DNA of 64,000 nucleotides from NCBI GenBank assembly GCA_002346625.1, contig DEAF01000034.1, positions 1 to 64,000 of the forward strand. Reading direction: 5' to 3'. The DNA comes from Gemmatimonadales bacterium UBA2989. GTDB lineage: Bacteria > Gemmatimonadota > Gemmatimonadetes > Longimicrobiales > Gaopeijiaceae. Both the position numbers and the translations under genes were made by a program. Position 1 is the stretch's first letter, and each line of letters starts with the position of its first letter. Shown here piece after piece: positions 57,459-64,000 of this stretch. The notes under the pieces are model-generated. The model saw only the letters and a list, made by a program, of their open reading frames with translations. It was not told the DNA's origin and ran no database searches.

Positions 57459-57788
57459 GAATAGAGAGAGTTGCATCAATCTTACTGTTCTAATTTTAGA
57501 TTTTTAAATGCATGCTAACCTTGACTGGTTCCGTAAACTCGGTGATTTTTCTCGGATCCTGAAATATCATGGCATAGAAAAAAACTGAAGCGAATCGTAA
57601 GATGCGGTTCCACCTTTCGGTTTCATAAAAAAATATGAATACCACAGGGTCGAAGATAGCTGATGACTGGAGGAGTATCTTTAGTCATCCTTGATTCTTG
57701 TGGCTCGGGTTGGTCCGGGCTTTTTTGTTTCGGATAAAATAGTTTTTTCTATTATCAGATTTACTGGGATTTTATTAAGGAGAGGAAG
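57459..57788 (+). promoter_or_regulatory. Structured leader of the infC-rpmI-rplT operon
   Basis: This 330-base gap codes for no recognisable protein. Seen hairpins are GGTTTCAT/ATGAATACC (57619-57643, one bulge), GATGACT/AGTCATC (57662-57668 with 57683-57689, loop containing GGAGGAG) and a terminator-like element at 57703-57726. Long leaders controlling infC-rpmI-rplT by L20 or IF3 are known in Bacillus and E. coli. Whether this one acts likewise is inference; no family-level match can be claimed by eye. Confidence 0.55.
57703..57726 (+). terminator. Terminator or attenuator upstream of infC
   Basis: GCTCGGG (57703-57709) pairs with TCCGGGC (57714-57720) with two G-T pairs and a TTGG loop, followed at once by six T. 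It is 62 bases before the infC start and 244 bases after thrS, so it may end thrS transcription, or act as an attenuator within an infC leader. Confidence 0.7.
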
Positions 57789-58301
57789 ATTAGAGAACAG
57801 AAAACCCGTATAAACGATCAGATTCGAATTAGTCCGGTTCGGTTGATTGACGAATTGGGGAATCAATTAGGGATTGTTTCTATAGAAGAAGCATGTGATT
57901 TGGCTAAAGGCAGAGGTTTAGATGCGGTAGAGGTATCTCCTGATTCTCGGCCTCCTGTAGTAAAACTGATGGACTATGGGAAGTTTAAGTATGAGGCACA
58001 ACGTGCCGCCCGAGATGCCAAAAAGAAACAGCATCACGTACAGGTTAAGGAAGTGAAGTTTCGCCCTGGAATTGAGGATCACGACTATGAATTTAAAGTT
58101 CGCCATGCTCGTCGCTTCTTGAGTGAAGGGAACAAAGTAAAATTGACTATGATGTTTAGAGGGCGGCAGGTGGTTCATCCTGAATTAGGAAGAGAAGTTC
58201 TCAGTCGAGTCACCAAAGATCTTGCGGATATGGGTAAAGCTGAATCTCAGCCAAGCTTGGAAGGTAGGACCATGTCAATGGTTCTTTCTCCTCTTAAATA
58301 A
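57789..58301 (+). CDS. infC: Translation initiation factor IF-3, AUU start
   Basis: IF-3 checks the start codon and initiator tRNA on the 30S subunit. The conserved N-terminus (REQKTRINDQIRISPVRLID) lies upstream of the first TTG (57843), and no ATG, GTG or TTG precedes it in frame within the leader at a suitable place. ATT at 57789 is preceded by AAGGAG with a six-base spacer. AUU is the known autoregulatory start of infC in E. coli. The resulting protein has 170 residues with the usual linker and a complete C-terminal domain (VKEVKFRPGIEDHDYEFKVRHARRFL, in part). Confidence 0.92.
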   Translation: MREQKTRINDQIRISPVRLIDELGNQLGIVSIEEACDLAKGRGLDAVEVSPDSRPPVVKLMDYGKFKYEAQRAARDAKKKQHHVQVKEVKFRPGIEDHDYEFKVRHARRFLSEGNKVKLTMMFRGRQVVHPELGREVLSRVTKDLADMGKAESQPSLEGRTMSMVLSPLK

Positions 58302-58340
58302 ATGATCTTATAAGAGGTTTGGTTTAATGGAGCAAATTAA

Positions 58341-58538
58341 ATGCCTAAGATGAAGACTAATAGAGGTGCGGCTAAGCGTCTTCGCCTGACTGGATCGGGT
58401 AAGATCCGTCGCAGGCGTGCTAATAAAAGCCACATACTTACTAAAAAATCACAAAAAAGAAAACGTCGCCTTCGTTCCGCAACCTTGATCAGTAAATCAG
58501 ACGACAAGAGAATGAGACGGCTTATCCCAGGTTTCTAA
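58341..58538 (+). CDS. rpmI: Large ribosomal subunit protein bL35
   Basis: A 65-residue, very basic protein with the L35 pattern [36 protein letters not shown] and a C-terminal [13 protein letters not shown] precedes the ATG. It lies between infC and rplT in the classic order and is complete. Confidence 0.97.
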   Translation: MPKMKTNRGAAKRLRLTGSGKIRRRRANKSHILTKKSQKRKRRLRSATLISKSDDKRMRRLIPGF

Positions 58539-58567
58539 GTAAATAATAGGCGAAAGGAAGGGTTCTG

Positions 58568-58930
58568 ATGCCTAGGGTGACATCATCCCCAGCTCGCAAC
58601 AAGAGAAAAAAGAAGATCTTTAAAGCTGCCAAAGGATATTTTGGTGGCAGGAAAAACCTGTATCGTACGGCTAAGGATGCTGTTGAGAAGGGGTGGGAGC
58701 ATGCGTACCGAGATCGGAAAAATAAGAAACGTAGTTTCAGGCGTCTCTGGATTACTCGTATCAATGCTGCTGCTCGTGAAAATGAATTATCCTATTCTCG
58801 TTTAATGAATGGGTTAAAGCGTACTGGTATAGATCTGGATCGTAAGGCTTTGGCGGATCTTGCCGTACGCAGCCCTGAAGCTTTTAGTGCTTTGGCGGAC
58901 CGTGTCAAAGAAGAACTAGAGGTACAATAG
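58568..58930 (+). CDS. rplT: Large ribosomal subunit protein bL20
   Basis: The 120-residue L20 protein has ARNKRKKKIFKAAKGYFGGR, YRDRKNKKRSFRRLWI and NAAARENELSYSRLMNGL. It binds 23S rRNA early in assembly and in several bacteria represses its own operon. AAAGGAAGG precedes the ATG. A terminator follows at 58961. Confidence 0.97.
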   Translation: MPRVTSSPARNKRKKKIFKAAKGYFGGRKNLYRTAKDAVEKGWEHAYRDRKNKKRSFRRLWITRINAAARENELSYSRLMNGLKRTGIDLDRKALADLAVRSPEAFSALADRVKEELEVQ

Positions 58931-58960
58931 TTTACTTATCCTATACAATAGTATACCAGG

Positions 58961-58992
58961 GGCTTCACGACAGTTAAGTTGTGAAGCCTTTT
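58961..58992 (+). terminator. Intrinsic terminator after rplT
   Basis: GGCTTCACGAC (58961-58971) pairs with GTTGTGAAGCC (58978-58988), eleven pairs with one G-T, a six-base loop and a TTTT tail. It ends the infC-rpmI-rplT transcript. Confidence 0.86.
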
Positions 58993-59059
58993 ACTATTGA
59001 CGCCTATAGGTATAACAGACGTAAGTTGTTGTCTTTAATGGAAGTCGACACATTTATAT

Positions 59060-60124
59060 ATGAACGATTCTAACTCTATTCTCAAAGCTCTTAAGGCCCT
59101 CGAAGCTGAAGCCCTGGATGCGATAAAAACAGTTTCAGAAACAGATGACCTAGAGAGATTACGCATCACATACATGGGCAGGAAAGAGGGGTCCCTGTCC
59201 GTGTTACTTCGCGAATTAAGCACTTTGGATTCTTCAGAACGCCCCGCAATTGGTGCCGAAGTCAATCGTGTTAAAGATATAATTCAAAATGCTCTAAAAG
59301 AAAAAAAGAGCGAGCTAACTCCTGCAGACCTTATTGCCGACTCTATAGAAGACCTTACTCTGCCTGGACGTTTTAGGTGGATGGGTGGAATTCACCCAGT
59401 TAATCAGGTAATCGATGAGATCTGGCAGATTTTTCGAGGATTAGGTTTTACACGTGTCCGTGGGCCTGAAGTTGACGATGAATGGTATAACTTCGAAGCC
59501 TTAAACACACCGCTTGATCATCCGGCAGCTGATGAACAGGATACTATATACTTAAATATTCCTTCACCAGAGTATCTTACGTCGCCGTTACTCCGAAGTC
59601 ACACTTCTCCAGTACAGATTAGAGTTATGGAGAGCTATGAACCTCCGATTAGGATATTGGCTCCGGGGATGGTTTATAGGAGAGACACATCAGACGCTAC
59701 ACACACACCAGCTTTTGCTCAAATTGAAGGCTTGGTCATTGATGAGGGCATCACGTTCTTAGATTTCAAAGCTACCTTAGCTGAATTTGCACGCAGATTT
59801 TGGGGTCCAGACACAAAGATACGTTTTCGACCATCATTCTTTCCGTTTACTGAACCCAGTGCTGAGGTTGATGTAAAACGCCAGCTTACTATGCGAGACG
59901 GCACCAAGGTCGAATCCGATTGGATAGAAATTATGGGTGCTGGTATGGTGGACCCCAATGTACTCGAGAATGTTGGTTACGATGCCGAGCGATATACTGG
60001 ATTCGCTTTTGGGATGGGACCTAGTCGAATTGCACTTCTGAAGTATGGGGTATCTGATCTTCGTTTATTTTTTGAAAACGATACCCGTTTCCTGGCACAA
60101 TTCTCTCGCGGACCATTAGGATGA
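59060..60124 (+). CDS. pheS: Phenylalanyl-tRNA synthetase alpha subunit
   Basis: The alpha subunit carries the class II catalytic core. The 354-residue protein has an N-terminal coiled-coil that reaches tRNA, then RFRWMGGIHPVNQVIDEIW, motif 2 RRDTSDATHTPAFAQIEGL and the C-terminal GFAFGMGPSRIALLKYG. No good SD precedes the ATG at 59060. Its stop overlaps the pheT start as ATGA. Confidence 0.96.
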   Translation: MNDSNSILKALKALEAEALDAIKTVSETDDLERLRITYMGRKEGSLSVLLRELSTLDSSERPAIGAEVNRVKDIIQNALKEKKSELTPADLIADSIEDLTLPGRFRWMGGIHPVNQVIDEIWQIFRGLGFTRVRGPEVDDEWYNFEALNTPLDHPAADEQDTIYLNIPSPEYLTSPLLRSHTSPVQIRVMESYEPPIRILAPGMVYRRDTSDATHTPAFAQIEGLVIDEGITFLDFKATLAEFARRFWGPDTKIRFRPSFFPFTEPSAEVDVKRQLTMRDGTKVESDWIEIMGAGMVDPNVLENVGYDAERYTGFAFGMGPSRIALLKYGVSDLRLFFENDTRFLAQFSRGPLG

Positions 60125-62688
60125 ATATCTCTTTGTCTTGGCTTAGATCTATGGTGTCCGATATGAATATCGGCATCGAAGAGATATCAGGTAAACTTGC
60201 CAGCAGAGGGCTCCCTGTGGAGAGCATCAGACATCTGGGTGTTGGATTGGAAGATATTGTTGTGGCCAGAGTGGAATCAGTTAACCAGCATCCTAACGCT
60301 GATCGTCTGTCCATCTGCGAAGTGAACAACGGAAAAGATATTCTACAAGTTGTGTGTGGAGCTGAGGTGATACACGTCGGGGGGTATTATCCATTTGCAG
60401 GCGTGGGTGTGACTTTGCCAGATGGCCTGAAACTCAAAAGAGTGAAGATTCGTGGTGAATATTCCAACGGGATGCTCTGTTCTGAGAAAGAGCTTGGTTT
60501 GGGGCCAGATCAACAGGGGATCATGCATTTAAAGGGCAAGGTTCATCTTGGTCAGATTCTTACGGAAGCCTTAGCGATAGATGACGTATGTTTAGATGTA
60601 GAGGTGACTCCCAATCGGGGAGACTTACTTTCTCATTTAGGTGTGGCCAGGGAATTGGCCCCAGGTGGAGACAGGGAGATTGTGTTGCCTGAAATCCCGG
60701 GTGCTCCTGTGTTTGATTTTGAAGTCAAAACCGAACAATCGGAGGTCAGTCATGCTGAAGTCAGTATACGCATTGATGAGCCTGAGTTATGTCAGCGATT
60801 CCTCGGTGTCATTGTTCGTGGCCTGAAGGTAGGGCCTTCTCCAGAATGGTTAGTTAGCCGGCTGCATTCAGTAGGCCAAAAATCAATAAATAATGTTGTC
60901 GATGCTACAAACTATGTGATGCTAGAGATGGGGAATCCCATGCATGCATACGACCTAAAAAAACTAGAAGGGTCTCAGTTGATAGTTCGAAGAGCTAAGG
61001 ATGGAGAAACGATACAGGCTTTGGATGGTTTGGATTATGAACTCAACAACATGGGGGGGACAATGTTATTGATTTCTGACGTGTCTGCCTCACAAAATAT
61101 TGCTGGCATCGTGGGTGGGATGCAGTCAGCGGTAACTGAAGACACTAAGGATATCTTGCTAGAATGTGCTCTTTTTGAACCAAAATCGATCCGGCGGAAT
61201 CGTGGGAAACTTGGTATATCTACGGACGCCAGTTATCGGTTCGAGAGAGGGGTCGATCCTGAGGGGCATCTTCCAGCTCTAAGGAGGGCCCTGGAAGTTA
61301 TCCTGGCTACTGCAGGTGGTAAAATAGACGGACCTGTTATGGAAGTGTTGCCAAACTCTTGGAGTCCACCTGTTTTGACACTTCGATTATCTCGAATCGA
61401 ACAAATACTTGGTGTACCTTTTGAAATCAAAGATATCGAGAGGTTGCTTCAACCTTTGGGATTCGATGTTAAGGCCGATGGCAATGGTGAGCTTAGTGTA
61501 ATTGTGCCTGGGTATCGTAGTTATGATGTAACGCGTGAAATAGATCTTATCGAAGAGATTGCTCGCACCCATGGGTATGACAATTTCCCTGATAAAATGG
61601 GCAAATTTAGACCGACAAGTGTACCAGACAATCCGATTTTTCAGCTCGAAGATAAATTGAGAAATGTTTTATCAAGTGCCGGGCTCCTGGAAGCTAGAAA
61701 CTCGGCCTTTGCTCCTGAATCTGAAGGAGTAGTAGAGCTTAGCAACCCGATATCTAAAGAGGAAAGTTGTCTGAGGAGTGCGATGCTCCCGGATCTCGTA
61801 CGCTGTGCAGAGTATAATTTTGCTCGTGGTATTCGGGATATCAGATTGTTTGAAATCGGGACAGTCTTTGATTGGTTGTCTATGTGGGAGTTCTCTCCCC
61901 TTGAGGGTCTCAATGTGGCGCTAGTCGTTACGGGACTCCAGCGACCGCCTCATTGGTCTGAAGAAATTAACGAAATAGATCTTTGGACTTTGAAGGGACT
62001 TCTAGAAGAAACCGTAACTTCATCGGGATGGGCTACGTTCTCTGTAAATCCAAAATCTGAAGTTATAAGATCACGAGCAGAAGTTACTGAAGATAATGTT
62101 GTCGAAGAATGGCGAAGGACCAGCAAAAGTTATGACCCCCAACTCTATCATCTGGGAGTTCACACATTGGAAGATGATGGTGATGGCCACTATATAAGAT
62201 GGCAATTTGTCGTGGATCAGTTGTTTGTGCCTTCCACTGCGTTAGTTATATCAAATGAAGACGGTGGCACTATTGGGCTTGCTGGCCAGATTGATCCTAA
62301 TCGGATAGATGCTCCAGCTTGGGCGGGTCCTGTTTGGGCTATGGAACTTTGTTTGCCCACAGAAATCGAAATTGATACCCCCTCCACATTGCGTCCCATC
62401 TCACAATTCCCGGGTATGGAACGAGACTTAGCTCTTCTCGTGCCCCCCAATACTTCGTCAAAATCCATTTTTGAGTGTATACGTGAATTAGGTGGCGAAA
62501 TCTTAGAAAAGATTGTCATTTTTGATGTTTATCGGGGCGAGGGAATCGGAGATCATGAACGCTCTTTTGCTTTCCGGCTCCATTTTCAGGCTTATGATCG
62601 GACATTGACTGATGGGGAAGTAGATGGATCCATAGGAGAGATTACCAGGGGACTATTGGAGAATCTAGGTGTCGAACAACGAATCTAA
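60121..62688 (+). CDS. pheT: Phenylalanyl-tRNA synthetase beta subunit
   Basis: The 855-residue beta subunit completes the (alpha-beta)2 enzyme. It has an N-terminal tRNA-binding OB domain (VESVNQHPNADRLSICEVNNG), editing B3/B4 region, B5 domain (GVPFEIKDIERLLQPLGFDV) and C-terminal FDX-ACB anticodon domain (RPISQFPGMERDLALLVP). It is slightly longer than most. A coiled-coil gene overlaps its last 20 bases. Confidence 0.96.
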   Translation: MNISLSWLRSMVSDMNIGIEEISGKLASRGLPVESIRHLGVGLEDIVVARVESVNQHPNADRLSICEVNNGKDILQVVCGAEVIHVGGYYPFAGVGVTLPDGLKLKRVKIRGEYSNGMLCSEKELGLGPDQQGIMHLKGKVHLGQILTEALAIDDVCLDVEVTPNRGDLLSHLGVARELAPGGDREIVLPEIPGAPVFDFEVKTEQSEVSHAEVSIRIDEPELCQRFLGVIVRGLKVGPSPEWLVSRLHSVGQKSINNVVDATNYVMLEMGNPMHAYDLKKLEGSQLIVRRAKDGETIQALDGLDYELNNMGGTMLLISDVSASQNIAGIVGGMQSAVTEDTKDILLECALFEPKSIRRNRGKLGISTDASYRFERGVDPEGHLPALRRALEVILATAGGKIDGPVMEVLPNSWSPPVLTLRLSRIEQILGVPFEIKDIERLLQPLGFDVKADGNGELSVIVPGYRSYDVTREIDLIEEIARTHGYDNFPDKMGKFRPTSVPDNPIFQLEDKLRNVLSSAGLLEARNSAFAPESEGVVELSNPISKEESCLRSAMLPDLVRCAEYNFARGIRDIRLFEIGTVFDWLSMWEFSPLEGLNVALVVTGLQRPPHWSEEINEIDLWTLKGLLEETVTSSGWATFSVNPKSEVIRSRAEVTEDNVVEEWRRTSKSYDPQLYHLGVHTLEDDGDGHYIRWQFVVDQLFVPSTALVISNEDGGTIGLAGQIDPNRIDAPAWAGPVWAMELCLPTEIEIDTPSTLRPISQFPGMERDLALLVPPNTSSKSIFECIRELGGEILEKIVIFDVYRGEGIGDHERSFAFRLHFQAYDRTLTDGEVDGSIGEITRGLLENLGVEQRI

Positions 62689-62983
62689 AAAACCAAACTC
62701 TACTCCTTCTGAAGCTATGGAAAGATTAACAAAGTCAGTTTCCTTAGTAGTTGCAGAAATTAGTAGACTTAAAGGAGAAATCACTCAGGTGAATGATCAG
62801 AGTGATGATCTGAGAGAATTGGTTCGTAGTGTGACAGATGGTGATGTAGATCCACGTGAAATGTCAGATCGGATACACATTCTAGAGGAAGATAATCAAG
62901 ATTTGCGAAATCGATTAAAAAGGGGCGCAGAGGTGGCGGAACGTCTCCTGGCAAGGATTAATTTCCTGGAGGGTCAGAAGTGA
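62669..62983 (+). CDS. Small coiled-coil protein upstream of zapA
   Basis: A 104-residue, probably fully helical protein. Hydrophobic positions recur in heptads in MERLTKSVSLVVAEISRLK and in the C-terminal ILEEDNQDLRNRLKRGAEVAERLLARINFLEG, with a polar break around DGDVDPREMS. It starts with GTG inside the pheT end and overlaps zapA by four bases (GTGA). Position and structure suggest a division-associated or ZapA-partner role, but I find no named family. Confidence 0.7.
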   Translation: MSNNESKKPNSTPSEAMERLTKSVSLVVAEISRLKGEITQVNDQSDDLRELVRSVTDGDVDPREMSDRIHILEEDNQDLRNRLKRGAEVAERLLARINFLEGQK

Positions 62984-63276
62984 GTGTAGAAAAAAAATCA
63001 GTTACTGTAAGGATAGCGGGTGAGGATTATAATATTCGTTCTAGTGCCGATGAAGAGCATACTAGGCGTTGTGCCCAACATGTGGACGAACGATTGCGGG
63101 ACATCAAGAAACAGGTTGGTATTTTGGAAGCGCATAAGGCTGCCATCCTTGCTGCTCTCTCCATAACTGACGAGCTGCTCCAGGGCAAAGAAACTTTTGA
63201 ACTAATCGATGCTGATCTGGTATCAAATATTGATAGCCTTACAGAAGAACTAGAGGCTGCCATTGTTGGGGATTGA
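62980..63276 (+). CDS. zapA: Cell division protein ZapA
   Basis: ZapA stabilises FtsZ bundles. The 98-residue protein has the N-terminal beta-strand region VTVRIAGEDYNIRSSADEEHTRRCAQHVDERL (in part), then a long helix with LAALSITDELL. The GTG start overlaps the preceding stop. pheT-zapA-rny is a frequent order in several bacterial phyla. The 142-base gap that follows holds no clear RNA gene. Confidence 0.88.
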   Translation: MSVEKKSVTVRIAGEDYNIRSSADEEHTRRCAQHVDERLRDIKKQVGILEAHKAAILAALSITDELLQGKETFELIDADLVSNIDSLTEELEAAIVGD

Positions 63277-63418
63277 TAACTCCCCCCTTGGCAGATTGAA
63301 TTAAATGATGAATCATATGGAGTTGTTGTTTGGTAAACTTAAATCCAGTTGTTTTTCTTTGTAACTAATAACCACATGCAGGCACTTGTTGATTGGTGTC
63401 TGATTTTGGAGTGAATAA

Positions 63419-64000
63419 ATGGATCCGCTGGGCATTGTACTGGCGGCGGCTGCAGTATCCTTATTTGGGATCATAGGGTATGTAGGACGTGGGTTAATTG
63501 AACAGTCGCGTCAGGATAGAGCACGAGAAGCTGCCGAAGATGAGGCATCTGTAATCTTAGATCGTGCTAAAGAAGAAGCAGAAAATTTACGTAAAGTAAA
63601 GATATTAGAAGGAAAAGAAGAGGTCTTTCAGCTTCGGGAATCGTGGAAAAAAGAGGAGCAGCGTCTAACTGAGCGTGTGGATATGATAGACCGCCGCTTT
63701 AATGCTCTGAATGAAAAAGAAAAAACCCAAGATCAACAAGGAAAGTATCTCGACAGGAGAGAAAAAGAAATCGTTGATCGAGAGGCTGAGGCTGATTCTG
63801 CTCGTGCTGAAATTCATACTCGACTCGAATCATTGTCGGGGATTTCGAGGGAAGACGCCAAGCAGCAATTGATTCAAAGCTTAGAGGAAGAAGCAAAAGC
63901 TGATGCTGCTAATAGCTTGAGGAATATTAAAAAAGAGGCTGAACGTAAGGCTGATCAAGAGTCTAAGATGATTTTGGGTCTTGCTATACAACGGATGGCA
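63419..64000 (+). CDS. rny: Ribonuclease Y, N-terminal part (runs off window end)
   Basis: RNase Y is a membrane-anchored endonuclease that starts mRNA decay. From the ATG at 63419, after GGAG, the open frame of 194 codons continues to the window edge. It shows an N-terminal membrane helix (GIVLAAAAVSLFGIIGYVG), a long charged coiled coil with KEEAENLRK and LRESWKKEEQRLTERVD, and GISREDAKQQLIQSLEEEAKADAA followed by AIQRMA, all typical of the family's first third. KH and HD domains must lie beyond base 64000. Confidence 0.93.
   Translation, partial: MDPLGIVLAAAAVSLFGIIGYVGRGLIEQSRQDRAREAAEDEASVILDRAKEEAENLRKVKILEGKEEVFQLRESWKKEEQRLTERVDMIDRRFNALNEKEKTQDQQGKYLDRREKEIVDREAEADSARAEIHTRLESLSGISREDAKQQLIQSLEEEAKADAANSLRNIKKEAERKADQESKMILGLAIQRMA

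Noticed and set aside
57601..57616. Minus-strand sequence resembling the T-box motif (AAGGTGGAACCGC)
   Set aside because: It faces away from infC and towards the antisense of thrS; no minus-strand gene lies downstream, so a T-box riboswitch is not supported.
63277..63418. Possible 6S RNA between zapA and rny
   Set aside because: 6S RNA follows zapA in gamma-proteobacteria, but this gap is shorter than 6S RNA and shows no long imperfect hairpin.

Overview
The window is a gene-dense, mostly plus-strand stretch of a bacterial chromosome. It is moderately AT-rich by eye and has short intergenic gaps. Its owner is a Gram-negative bacterium with an outer membrane: there are lipoprotein signals, a probable beta-barrel protein, SecDF, a Tat-type signal, and HPr/EI without sugar permeases. 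Together with RNase Y, methylmalonyl-CoA mutase and the pheST-zapA-rny order, this points to an environmental, probably marine, member of the FCB/Gemmatimonadota-like bacteria. That placement is inference; no rRNA is present to fix it.

Layout. 1-2000: NAD synthesis (nadA, nadC). 2011-3327 (minus): a Tat-signal class V aminotransferase. 3602-10121: rnz, aroA, cmk, rpsA and an orphan periplasmic-binding-type lipoprotein; the rpsA leader is a string of hairpins with no Shine-Dalgarno. 10239-12343: methylmalonyl-CoA mutase large subunit and an FmdB zinc ribbon. 12370-20967: a tightly coupled run argS, pfkB-type kinase, purM, an outer-membrane-like protein, ribD, ribE, ribBA, ribH, nusB. 20984-31517: glycosyltransferase, ptsH, ptsI, metK, bifunctional nuclease, a membrane-anchored unknown, recO, selB, a small exported protein, dusB. 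31614-31967: tmRNA (ssrA), followed by its terminator.

32109-43612 is the accessory-looking part. It starts immediately after ssrA and contains an exported amidohydrolase, an exported M20-like protein, a three-gene TRAP transporter with GTGA-coupled starts, an aldo/keto reductase, a DUF3830 protein, an unknown lipoprotein (minus), a small membrane protein, a HAD hydrolase, an exported unknown with an M55 D-aminopeptidase-like protein, a DUF2007 protein (minus) and an esterase. The first seven genes look like one peptide, amide or amino-acid-derivative scavenging operon.

43626-64000 returns to core genes: murB (minus), secD, secF, tatD, mutL, miaA, uppP, birA, coaX, groES-groEL, thrS, infC-rpmI-rplT, pheS-pheT, a coiled-coil protein, zapA and the start of rny, which runs off the window end. 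infC has no ATG, GTG or TTG at the right place and appears to start at an AUU codon behind a strong Shine-Dalgarno, as in E. coli. Its 330-base leader holds hairpins and a terminator-like element.

The best leads for a second look are the infC AUU start and leader, the rpsA leader, the post-ssrA catabolic cluster with an M20 homologue that lacks the usual Glu-Glu motif, and several small or unknown exported proteins. I found no CRISPR array, prophage, transposase, tRNA or obvious defence system.
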